Assembly (NCBI GenBank): GCA_964449845.1
Contig: CAYVES010000001.1
Location: 1 to 64,000, forward strand
Direction of reading: 5' to 3'
Length of the DNA stretch: 64,000 bases
DNA from: SOKG01 sp964449845
Lineage (GTDB): Bacteria > Chloroflexota > Dehalococcoidia > SZUA-161
Below, piece by piece: positions 15,045 through 23,358 of this stretch (the first letter of the stretch is position 1; each line of letters starts with the position of its first letter). The position numbers and the translations under genes are program-made. The notes under the pieces are model-generated. The model did not search any database. It was given only the letters and a program-made list of their open reading frames with translations, and was not told the origin of the DNA.

Positions 15045-17573
15045 ATGAGTTCATATTCTGTGATGCTATTGATTACCCTCATCATCGAGTCCACTTTGCT
15101 GGTGGGCCTTCTGCGTGATACGCGCACGAGAGTCCGTCAACACTTCACGGTGTATGTGGTCTTTGCCATGGCATGGAGTTTGAGCGCGTTGCTACTTCCC
15201 CTCGATTTCTTGGGGCTTACTCGCCTATGGGCCGGTTTGCTGGTTGTGAGTGGTCTATGTGTGGTAGTCGCCTATTATCACTTTGTCTGCTTCTTTGTCC
15301 ACAAAACCGCTGATATAGCGGTAAAGCTCGGGTATGGGGCTGTGGTGTTCATCTTGATGCCGCTGGCAGCTCTGGGCTATATCCCTGACAGCGTTTCTGT
15401 ATCAAATGGAACGCTCAATATCGAATATGGCCCATTCCTACATCTGCTCACTGTCATAGGTGCTCCCTTTATTGTATTGTCAGTATTCCTTCTGGTGCGC
15501 AGGTATCGGTCTTTGAAAGACCCTCAGAGCCGGAATAGAGTTACCTATCTATTGGTCGGCCTCGGGATGCTGACGGGCTTTTCTATCAGAATGGCCATCC
15601 CACCCTTCCCCCAATTCCCTTTCGAGCACATTGGACATCTGGGCAATGCGCTGGTGATCAGTTATGCCATCATGAGATACAGGCTATTCGACATCAAGCT
15701 GGTCATAAGAAAAGGACTTGCATACTCGTTGATAAGCATTCTTGTCACCGCTCTATTTCTGCTTATGCTCTTGGGTTTGCACCACTTCCTCCAGGGTTGG
15801 ACCACGTCCGCCAGCCTGGCAGCTATTTTCGTGATGGCGCTCTTAATGGCCTGGCTATTTAACCCGCTGAGGATGTTCGTTCAGAAAGGTGTGGACAGGC
15901 TCTTCTACAGGGAGACCTATGAGTATCGGCAGATGGTGCTCGGTTTCGCTCAGAGAATGAGCAATGTTATCGATCTGGACGAGTTGGCAGAGGCAATGTT
16001 GAAACCGATAGCAAGGGCGGTGAATGCCACCCAGGCGAGCCTTTTGCTCCGCGGCGGTGGTGATTTCAACTCACAGTACGCGGAGCGGCTGGTTGAGGGG
16101 GAGGCAGCGATACCGATAAAGCTGAGCACGGAAAGCCCGGTTGTGAGCTGGCTTTCCCGTAACGATAAGCCTCTCTCTCGAGAGCTCATAGATGTAGCGC
16201 CGGAGTTTAAAGGGTTGTGGGAGGTGGAAGGGAATATGATCGAAGGCGTGGAAATGGAGTTGCTTGTGCCGATGAAGAGCAAAGGCAAGCTGGTCGGGAT
16301 TCTGGCGCTGAGCAAAAAGGAGTCAGGCGGTTTGTACTCCAGCGATGACATAGAACTGGTGACGACGCTGATCCATGAAGCGGCGGTGGCTATAGAGAAT
16401 GCTCAGCTTTATGCTCAAGCCAGGGAGAGGGCTCATATCGATGAGTTGACCGGATTATATAATCATCGCTATTTTCACGAGCGCCTTGACGAGGAGATCT
16501 CCAGGTGTTCTCGCTTTGGTGACATATTCTCCCTGCTCTTTTTGGACATGGACCTTTTCAAGACGTATAACGATGTCTATGGTCATCTGGCGGGCGATGA
16601 TATCCTCAGGAACATAGGCCAGTACATAAGCGGCGCGATCAGAAGCATAGATATGGCTTTTCGCTATGGCGGAGATGAGTTTACCGTTATTCTGCCGCAG
16701 GCATCTCTTGACGATGCCTACAATGTAGCGGAGAGGATACGCAAGAGGATAGAAGGCGAGCTGGACTCTAAAGCGGTTGCCCTGACTTGTAGCATGGGCG
16801 TAGCTTCGTGGCCCACTGATGGGGTTATGCGAGAGGAGCTTTTCCAGGCGGCGGATGCAGCCTTGTATCATAGCAAGCAAGCAGGCAGGAATCGAATATC
16901 CTTGGCCTCCGATGTAACCCGTTCGCAGGCAGTTGGAATGGGGGTTAAGCCGGAGGGAGAGCCGGGGGTATTGAGCACGATATACGCCCTGGCAGCGACA
17001 GTTGATGCCAAGGACCATTATACCTACGGGCATTCGAAAAAGGTTAGCAAGTATGCGACGGAGATCGCCGAGGCGCTTGGCTATTCAGAAGAGCGGATAG
17101 CCACAATCCGAGCGGCCGCGTTGCTGCACGACATTGGCAAGATTGGAGTCTCTGATAGGGTGCTTCTGAAGACGAACGCTTTGAGTGCCGATGACTGGGA
17201 GTCGATACGTGCGCATCCCAAGCTGGGGATAGCGATACTGAAGCACGTCGGGGGCTTGAGTGGGTGTCTGGCTGCCATCCAATATCATCATGAACGCTGG
17301 GATGGCGGTGGCTATCCGGCAGGGCTGAAAGGTGAGAATATTCCCCTCGACGCTCGAATTCTGGCTGTAGCCGATGCATATGATGCTATGACATCATTAC
17401 GTCCTTACCGTGAGGGCAAATTCACTCCTGAGCAGGCTATGGAAGAAATAGAGCGCTGCTCTGGCACTCAATTCGATCCCGACATTGTAAAGGCCTTCGT
17501 TGCCCGAAAGCGAGGCCAGCTGTCGAAGGAGAGCACCAGCCCAAGCAGAGTGGAAACTCACAGAGTGGGGTGA
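15045..17573 (+). CDS. Membrane c-di-GMP signalling protein, 7TM-GAF-GGDEF-HD-GYP
   Basis: The 842-residue protein starts with about eight hydrophobic segments (residues 1-280, like the 7TM N-terminus of some histidine kinases). A GAF domain follows (about 300-460), then a GGDEF domain (DELTGLYNHRYF; intact YGGDEF) and a C-terminal HD-GYP domain (HDIGKIGV; HHERWDGGGYPAGL). Known chemistry is synthesis of c-di-GMP by GGDEF and hydrolysis by HD-GYP; both motif sets look intact, so the protein may switch between the two. Its stop is 4 nt before the pilT start, so it probably controls pilus retraction or assembly. The start is the ATG that opens the first membrane segment. Confidence 0.92.
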   Translation: MSSYSVMLLITLIIESTLLVGLLRDTRTRVRQHFTVYVVFAMAWSLSALLLPLDFLGLTRLWAGLLVVSGLCVVVAYYHFVCFFVHKTADIAVKLGYGAVVFILMPLAALGYIPDSVSVSNGTLNIEYGPFLHLLTVIGAPFIVLSVFLLVRRYRSLKDPQSRNRVTYLLVGLGMLTGFSIRMAIPPFPQFPFEHIGHLGNALVISYAIMRYRLFDIKLVIRKGLAYSLISILVTALFLLMLLGLHHFLQGWTTSASLAAIFVMALLMAWLFNPLRMFVQKGVDRLFYRETYEYRQMVLGFAQRMSNVIDLDELAEAMLKPIARAVNATQASLLLRGGGDFNSQYAERLVEGEAAIPIKLSTESPVVSWLSRNDKPLSRELIDVAPEFKGLWEVEGNMIEGVEMELLVPMKSKGKLVGILALSKKESGGLYSSDDIELVTTLIHEAAVAIENAQLYAQARERAHIDELTGLYNHRYFHERLDEEISRCSRFGDIFSLLFLDMDLFKTYNDVYGHLAGDDILRNIGQYISGAIRSIDMAFRYGGDEFTVILPQASLDDAYNVAERIRKRIEGELDSKAVALTCSMGVASWPTDGVMREELFQAADAALYHSKQAGRNRISLASDVTRSQAVGMGVKPEGEPGVLSTIYALAATVDAKDHYTYGHSKKVSKYATEIAEALGYSEERIATIRAAALLHDIGKIGVSDRVLLKTNALSADDWESIRAHPKLGIAILKHVGGLSGCLAAIQYHHERWDGGGYPAGLKGENIPLDARILAVADAYDAMTSLRPYREGKFTPEQAMEEIERCSGTQFDPDIVKAFVARKRGQLSKESTSPSRVETHRVG

Positions 17574-17577
17574 TCAA

Positions 17578-18693
17578 TTGGACATCGATGAGCTTCTTAG
17601 AGTAGCTATGCACTGGGGGGCCTCTGACGTTCACCTTGTAGTGCCAGCTTGTCCTGTGCTCCGCCTCTACCATGAGCTCGTGCCTATGGGAGACGAACCG
17701 CTGTCCCCTTTGGCAATCAAGGAAGCATTTGAGTCTATTACATTGGAGAAGCAGCGGGAGGTTTTCTATAGGGAGTTGGAGCTTGACTTTGCCTATAGCA
17801 TCTCCGGGGTGGGCCGTTTCAGGGTCAATGCATCTATGCAGCGCGGTAGTGTCGCACTTGCCGTCCGTTGTCTGCCGGTTAGTGTTCCTACTATTGATGA
17901 GTTGCTCCTTCCTGACATCTGTAAGACCTTGATCCTTAGGCGAAAGGGGCTGATTCTGGTTACTGGCCCCACAAGCAGCGGCAAGTCAACCACTCAGGCT
18001 GCGATGATCAATTACCTTAATGAAAAGATGAGCAGAAAGGTTGTCACAGTTGAGGATCCCATTGAATATCTGCACAGTAATAAGAAGTGTCTCATAGTTC
18101 AGCGAGACCTAGGGGACGATACTACATCATTTGCCTCGGCGATGAGGCATGCGCTGCGGCAGAATGCCGATGTAATCCTCGTTGGAGAGATGCGTGATGT
18201 CGCTACCACGGCTGCAGCCATAAATGCCGCTGAAACGGGCCACCTGGTGCTGGCCACAGCACATACCCTGGGTGCTGCTGATGTTATTGATCGCCTCATT
18301 GCCGAGTTCCCTCCTTCGCAGCACGAGCAGGTTAGGGTACAGTTGGCATTGGTGCTAGAGGCGGTACTGTCTCAGGTTCTGGTGCCGCGTGCTGACGGTA
18401 AGGGGAGGGTTCCGATAGTCGAGATAATGTTGGCCAACTATGCAATTCGGAATCTCATTCGGGAGAAGAAAGTTCACCAGATTGCCACGGTGATTGAGAC
18501 CAGCAGTCAACATGGCATGCAGACGCTTGACCAAGCTCTTGAAGATGCGGTAAGAAGCAATATTATCAGCGTCGAGGAGGCTGTGCTCCGGGCACAAAGG
18601 CCGGAGGAGATGGAGAAGGACCTGGGTCTCTACCTTTCCCGCCGACGGCAAAAGGCGGAACCTGCGGGAAAGGCCGCCAGCTCCTTCTCTTAA
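17578..18693 (+). CDS. pilT: Type IV pilus retraction ATPase PilT
   Basis: From the TTG at 17578 (4 nt after the GGDEF/HD-GYP stop, GGGGTG upstream) the protein has 371 residues, the usual PilT length. It shows DIDELLRVAMHWGASDVHL at the N-terminus, Walker A GPTSSGKST at 130-138, the Asp box TVEDPIEY, Walker B ILVGEMRD, a His box (TGHLVLATAHT) and the PilT-specific AIRNLIREKK. A longer reading from 17500 would overlap the upstream gene and adds non-conserved residues. It powers pilus retraction at the inner membrane. Confidence 0.93.
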   Translation: MDIDELLRVAMHWGASDVHLVVPACPVLRLYHELVPMGDEPLSPLAIKEAFESITLEKQREVFYRELELDFAYSISGVGRFRVNASMQRGSVALAVRCLPVSVPTIDELLLPDICKTLILRRKGLILVTGPTSSGKSTTQAAMINYLNEKMSRKVVTVEDPIEYLHSNKKCLIVQRDLGDDTTSFASAMRHALRQNADVILVGEMRDVATTAAAINAAETGHLVLATAHTLGAADVIDRLIAEFPPSQHEQVRVQLALVLEAVLSQVLVPRADGKGRVPIVEIMLANYAIRNLIREKKVHQIATVIETSSQHGMQTLDQALEDAVRSNIISVEEAVLRAQRPEEMEKDLGLYLSRRRQKAEPAGKAASSFS

Positions 18694-18961
18694 CTAGGTA
18701 TGATACTTTTGGGGAGCGCTCAGCAATGCTCCCAGTTTGTTGGCAATAGGATAGGGACTGGCGCTTGTTCTTCTTTTCGGCCTTACCGGGGCATAAGTCG
18801 ATTGACCGGCGGAGCGTTATCTGTGCTGGTATATCGAAGTTTTAGGTCATCGGGGTGGGGGTGGGAAAAGAAGCATTGGTGAACGTCTTTTGTGATATGA
18901 CGGTTGGCCAGCATTGAGGCATATTTGTGCCAGGATTGGATGTACTGTAGGAGAAAGGGAG

Positions 18962-20668
18962 ATGGCAGATTGGGATTCCTCACAGGGGAGCAGGGAGCTG
19001 GGCATGGCGCTGGTGAAAGGGTCTTTCATCAGCGAGTCGGATCTAAAAGCTGCCGAGGAGATTGCTGCTCAAACTGACAAAAAGTTGAGCGAGGTGCTCG
19101 TGGAGCAGGAGCTGGTAGACTCCGAGGTGTTGGGCTCTGTTCTCAGCTTGAAATATGGTGTACCCGTGGTTAACCTGGCTCGGTTGGAGTTCCAGCCTGA
19201 AGCTATAGCCTTGGTGTCTGAGCAAGTGGCCAGGGAGCATCACATCCTACCGATTTCAGTAGATGATGATACTTTGACCATAGCTACCAATGAACCGAGT
19301 GATTTTCGCACTGTGAATAGCATCTCTGCTTTGACCCGAAAAAGGATCGAGACCGTTATTCCCGTTGGCATGAGTCTCGACGAAGCCATAGACAGCAACT
19401 ACAGGCTGACTGCGCGGATTCAGCAGCAAGTCAGCCAGATAGCAGGGCTCAACCTAGATTTGGAGGCAGAGGGAGCAGAAGTCTCAGAGATCGATGCGCT
19501 CAGGCAAGCTCCTATTGTGCAAGCAGTAGACATGATGCTTACGCAGGCAGTACGGGATCGAGCCTCGGATATTCACATTGAGCCGCAACAGGATTGTCTT
19601 GTTGTGCGAAATAGGATCGATGGGGTGCTGCATGAAGCGGTCCGTCTGCCGCTGGGGGTTCACACTGCCATCCTGACCAGGATTAAGGTGATGGCTAACC
19701 TGAATATTGCTGAGCGGCGCCGTCCCCAGGATGGCCAGTTCAGCGCCAGTGTAGCCAATAAGAAGGTTGATTTTCGGGTAGGCACCGTTGAGGGGGGGCA
19801 TGGGGAGATGGCGGTGCTGAGGGTTTTGGACAAGTCTATGCTGCTGATAAAACTGCCAGACTTGGGGATGAGCCCCTCGGTTATGCAGCCATTTGAGAAG
19901 CTATTGGGGTCGCCGTTCGGAATGATTCTGGTGAATGGCCCCACAGGATCAGGCAAGACTACCACCCTGTACGCCGCATTGCAGCGGCTTGATGCTAAGC
20001 AGCGTAACATAACGACCATTGAAGACCCAATCGAGTATGGCTTCAAGGGTATTAACCAGATTCAGGTGAATCGGCTGGCTGGTATCACCTTCCCCGTGGG
20101 GTTGCGGGCAATCATGCGCCTCGACCCTGATATTATCCTCGTAGGTGAGATAAGGGATGCTGAGACCGCTGCTACCGCGGTTCAGGCAGCAATCACAGGA
20201 CACCTGGTGCTTAGTTCAATCCATGCTAACGACGCTGTGAGCGCCATGATCCGCTTGATTGATATGGGTGTAGAGCCTTTCCTGGTTACCTCGGCAGTGA
20301 TTGGTAGCCTTTCCCAGCGGTTGGTGAGGCGGGTCTGCCCTTATTGCCGCCAGACGGCTGAAGTTCCCCCCTCAGAAGCTGCAGCATACGAGGCGGAGAT
20401 GGGTGACACAGCGGACAAATTCTCGGTCGGCCGAGGGTGTAACTTCTGCTCACGCAGCGGTTTCCTGGGTCGAGTGGGGGTGTACGAATTACTCGTCCTT
20501 AGCGATGAAATGAGAAAAATGGTAATGAGGAGTGCGTCTGCCGGTGAGCTGAAAGAAGAGGCGATTAGACAGGGCATGGTCTCCATGCGTCGTGATGGAA
20601 TGCAGAAGGTCAAGGACGGGATGACCACTCCTGGAGAGATATTGCGCAATGTGTTTACCATCCTATGA
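18962..20668 (+). CDS. pilB: Type IV pilus assembly ATPase PilB/GspE
   Basis: From the ATG at 18962 (AGGAG 8 nt upstream) it has 568 residues. The N-terminal MshEN-type domain (about 1-150) precedes the ATPase core with Walker A GPTGSGKTTT, IEDPIEYGFKGINQIQVN, Walker B ILVGEIRDAETA and TGHLVLSSIHAND. A zinc-binding pair (CPYC...CNFCSRSGF) then sits before the final helices, as in PilB but not in PilT. It drives pilin polymerisation through PilC. It follows pilT by about 270 bp; a further upstream TTG reading is not needed. Confidence 0.94.
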   Translation: MADWDSSQGSRELGMALVKGSFISESDLKAAEEIAAQTDKKLSEVLVEQELVDSEVLGSVLSLKYGVPVVNLARLEFQPEAIALVSEQVAREHHILPISVDDDTLTIATNEPSDFRTVNSISALTRKRIETVIPVGMSLDEAIDSNYRLTARIQQQVSQIAGLNLDLEAEGAEVSEIDALRQAPIVQAVDMMLTQAVRDRASDIHIEPQQDCLVVRNRIDGVLHEAVRLPLGVHTAILTRIKVMANLNIAERRRPQDGQFSASVANKKVDFRVGTVEGGHGEMAVLRVLDKSMLLIKLPDLGMSPSVMQPFEKLLGSPFGMILVNGPTGSGKTTTLYAALQRLDAKQRNITTIEDPIEYGFKGINQIQVNRLAGITFPVGLRAIMRLDPDIILVGEIRDAETAATAVQAAITGHLVLSSIHANDAVSAMIRLIDMGVEPFLVTSAVIGSLSQRLVRRVCPYCRQTAEVPPSEAAAYEAEMGDTADKFSVGRGCNFCSRSGFLGRVGVYELLVLSDEMRKMVMRSASAGELKEEAIRQGMVSMRRDGMQKVKDGMTTPGEILRNVFTIL

Positions 20669-20990
20669 TTGCCTCCAATTCCCGAAAGCTGCGCTCTTCG
20701 GCAGTGGCGTTACCATATTAACGTAATTGACGTAACCGTTCACCCTGGTGTCATNNNNNNNNNNNNNNNNNNNNNNNNNNNNNNNNNNNNNNNNNNNNNN
20801 NNNNNNNNNNNNNNNNNNNNNNNNNNNNNNNNNNNNNNNNNNNNNNNNNNNNNNTATAGGGAGTGGGTGAACGCTCACAACTGAGCTAAGCTGTTATGCC
20901 CGAAGTACTCCCGAAGTACTAAAGTACTCCTGGAGTACTATGGACATCTAGTAGTATGTCACATAGTATAAACCTGAAGGGGGTGTGGCA
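20669..20990. other. Intergenic region before pilC with a 100-N gap
   Basis: The gap at 20755-20854 leaves the true length of this spacer unknown, so a small gene could be hidden. The right part contains four AGTACT hexamers (20904-20939). Confidence 0.5.
20904..20939. promoter_or_regulatory. Cluster of four AGTACT palindromes before pilC
   Basis: AGTACT occurs at 20904, 20915, 20923 and 20934, with start-to-start spacings of 11, 8 and 11 bp, about 50-90 bp before the pilC start. The same hexamer lies in the box before both DivIVA-like paralogs and at 32763 before the LuxR-type regulator. It may be a binding site; this is inference. Confidence 0.4.
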
Positions 20991-22199
20991 ATGGAGTTCG
21001 AATACAGTGCCTCTGCAGCCGATGGAAGCCCAGTGAGTGGGGTCTTGGTCGCTGACTCGGAGGCCAATGCGGAGCAGATACTGTGGGACTCTGGACTTGT
21101 AATCATCGAGCTGAAGAAGCAGCTTAAGTTGCCTGCGCTACACGAGGCATTGCCCTCACTTTTCGGGGTGAAGCGGCGCGATGTAATACAGTTCAGCAGA
21201 AACATGGCTAGCCTCCTTGAGGCCGGTATACCGATCTTGCGAGCCTTGACGATACAAACTCGCTTTGGAAAACGAGCTTTCAGAGCTGTGCTGAAGGAAG
21301 TGATAACTGATCTTGAAAAGGGGAGCCGCCTCTCAGAGGCCTGCGCCAAGCATGCTTCTGTTTTCCCCCCGTTTTATGTCTACCTGCTGAGGACCGGTGA
21401 GGAGGTGGGTAACCTCTCCCAGGTATTGAAGGATACAGCCCTGCACATGGAGAGGGACGAGGCGACGGCGTCCAAGGTGAAGCGCAGCATGGCGTACCCA
21501 GCGTTTGTTCTGCTGCTTGCAGTTGGCGCTATAGTTGTGATGATGGCGAAGGTGGTTCCTGCGATAACAGCTATGTTCAACGAATTCGGCAGTGACTTGC
21601 CGCCGATGACCCGCGGGCTGATAGCGGTGAGCGACTTCTTCCAGGCCGGTTTCTTGTACATGGTCTTAGGCGTGGCGGTGATAGGTATCGGAGGATACTT
21701 CTATGTCAGGACGCCGGGAGGGAAGCGGAGGAAGGATGCCGTGATGCTGAGAATCCCCATAATAGGGCAGGTGGTACTTAAGGGGGGGTTATCCAGGTTC
21801 TGCCGCAATATGAGCATGCTGGTGGGAGCCGGCGTATCGCTGTTTGATGCGCTGAAACTGACCTCGGAAACAACTGATAATAGTGTGATAGCTGAGTCTG
21901 TGAGTAGTGTTCGCTCCAGGGTGGGTGATGGCCAGCTGTTCTCCCAGGCAGTGGCTGTAGACGCCATTTTCCCGACGCTGATGCCAGAGATGATAGGGGT
22001 AGGTGAGGAGGCGGGGAGCCTGGAGGGGCAGTTGTCTAAGGTTTCCATTTTCTACGAGGAGGAGGCGGAGAGGGCCATCTCTCAGGTTACCGGGACGCTG
22101 ACGCCGGCACTTACCGTCATCGTGGGACTGGTAATCGGTCTTATTGCGATAACGCTGTACAGCTCTATCTATTCGATGGTGGATGTGCTCCCAGAGTAG
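20991..22199 (+). CDS. pilC: Type IV pilus inner-membrane platform protein PilC/GspF
   Basis: From the ATG at 20991 (AAGGGGG 7-8 nt upstream) it has 402 residues, the normal PilC length. Two T2SSF repeats are visible: the first with FSRNMASLLEAGIPILRAL and LRTGEEVGNLSQVL, the second with FCRNMSMLVGAGVSLFDAL and IGVGEEAGSLEGQL. Membrane segments lie near residues 165-190, 215-235 and 370-395. It is the platform on which PilB and PilT act. The pilC gene is separated from pilB by the gapped region. Confidence 0.93.
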   Translation: MEFEYSASAADGSPVSGVLVADSEANAEQILWDSGLVIIELKKQLKLPALHEALPSLFGVKRRDVIQFSRNMASLLEAGIPILRALTIQTRFGKRAFRAVLKEVITDLEKGSRLSEACAKHASVFPPFYVYLLRTGEEVGNLSQVLKDTALHMERDEATASKVKRSMAYPAFVLLLAVGAIVVMMAKVVPAITAMFNEFGSDLPPMTRGLIAVSDFFQAGFLYMVLGVAVIGIGGYFYVRTPGGKRRKDAVMLRIPIIGQVVLKGGLSRFCRNMSMLVGAGVSLFDALKLTSETTDNSVIAESVSSVRSRVGDGQLFSQAVAVDAIFPTLMPEMIGVGEEAGSLEGQLSKVSIFYEEEAERAISQVTGTLTPALTVIVGLVIGLIAITLYSSIYSMVDVLPE

Positions 22200-22211
22200 T
22201 GTTGAGCAGGA

Positions 22212-22270
22212 GTAGCGTTGCCGCTCCTGCGGCAACGGATTCTTCGTCGTGACAGGAGTTACGACGCTAC
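22212..22270. repeat. 59-bp double-hairpin repeat, copy 1
   Basis: The element starts gtagcgttgcc, ends cgacgctac and holds two small hairpins whose tips carry (a)CTCCTG and CAGGAG(t). Other copies are at 29827-29889, 38692-38757, 44272-44330 (inverted) and 48273-48333. It lies between pilC and the next pilin gene. Confidence 0.85.
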
Positions 22271-22318
22271 CGGCGAGAAAAATTTGGAGACCGTCTTAAG
22301 TAAGAAGGGGAAAGACGG

Positions 22319-22780
22319 ATGGCGCGGATGTTGAAGTGTATTGGACGGATTTGCCCAAAAAACCTGTTTAGAGGCACAAAGGGCGTTGCCCTGGTTGAGG
22401 TGGTGATAGCGGTTGTGGTTCTGGGGCTGATAACTGCGTCTGTTCCTCCCGTCATGGTTCTCATCACAAATGCTGAGTTTAGACGGAACGAGCAGAAGGT
22501 TGGCGAGAGCTTGACCAGAAACCAGATTGAATATATCAAGAGCGCCAGCTATATAGCCGGGAACGACACCAATCCTGAACCTGAATACGCTTTGGTACCT
22601 GTGCCCAACGAGACCTACGATATCGAGGTCATGGCCGTGCCTATCACTATCGATCCGGTGACTCGAGAGCACACGGAGTTACCCGAGGGTGAGGACGAGG
22701 GCATTCAGGAGATAACAGTCAGGGTCTATCACGTAGACAAATTGGTGGTTGAAACCAGGAATTATAAGGTCGAGCGGTGA
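22319..22780 (+). CDS. Type IV pilin-like protein (minor pilin)
   Basis: The 153-residue protein carries a prepilin-like N-terminus: a basic leader, then GVALVEVVIAVVVLGLITASVPP near residues 22-44, with Glu five residues after the likely cleavage Gly. The usual Phe+1 seems replaced by Val. The rest is beta-rich with no cysteines that could form a disulfide loop. Its stop overlaps the next start by 4 bp (GTGA), so the two minor pilins are coupled. It is probably a priming or minor pilin processed by the peptidase at 28939. Confidence 0.8.
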   Translation: MARMLKCIGRICPKNLFRGTKGVALVEVVIAVVVLGLITASVPPVMVLITNAEFRRNEQKVGESLTRNQIEYIKSASYIAGNDTNPEPEYALVPVPNETYDIEVMAVPITIDPVTREHTELPEGEDEGIQEITVRVYHVDKLVVETRNYKVER

Positions 22781-23313
22781 GGGGGAAAGTGATCGCTCTA
22801 GTTTCTGGGAGGCAAAAGAGGAGAAGCCAGCTAGGTTTCACGCTGGTTGAGTTGATGATAGCGATTGCGGTCAGCGCGTTTATCGTAGTTGGCAGCCTGG
22901 TGCTTCTGAGTCATATGATTATCGTGACTGCTGAGAACAGGGACGAGACGATGGCTGTGCTCCAGGTGCAGTACGTCGGCTTCTGGATCAGTGAGGATGT
23001 TCTTCAGGCTCAGAGCGTCGAAGTCGGTGACTCCAACGGGTTTCCGCTCACGGCAGCGTGGCAGGAGTGGGATGGCGATGTGAACGAGGTTACCTATTCC
23101 GTTGAAGGTGAAGTCTGGACGCTAACTCGAGAGCACAAGGTCAACGGCGAAAGTTATGGGACGATAGTGGTTGGCGAACACCTGGACCCTGGCTCGACCA
23201 GATGTTTCTGGCATGAGACCTCGGAAGATGTGCTGGTAGTGGAGGTGACCGCCACGGTTGACCGCAATGAAGCAAGCAGTAGATATGAGATCCACCCCAG
23301 AGCCCTTAAGTAG
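22777..23313 (+). CDS. Prepilin-type protein, PilW/PilJ-like minor pilin
   Basis: The GTG at 22777 overlaps the preceding stop. The 178-residue protein has a perfect type III signal: basic leader, then LGFTLVELMIAIAVSAFIVVGSLVLL with cleavage expected after Gly20 and Glu+5. The outer part is 130 residues, acidic and beta-rich. Position before a PilX-like gene suggests a PilW-type minor pilin, but sequence alone does not settle which. Confidence 0.85.
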   Translation: MRGKVIALVSGRQKRRSQLGFTLVELMIAIAVSAFIVVGSLVLLSHMIIVTAENRDETMAVLQVQYVGFWISEDVLQAQSVEVGDSNGFPLTAAWQEWDGDVNEVTYSVEGEVWTLTREHKVNGESYGTIVVGEHLDPGSTRCFWHETSEDVLVVEVTATVDRNEASSRYEIHPRALK

Positions 23314-23358
23314 GGGAATGGCGTGGCATTTCGGTTGCCCCATGGTAGGAGGTAGACG

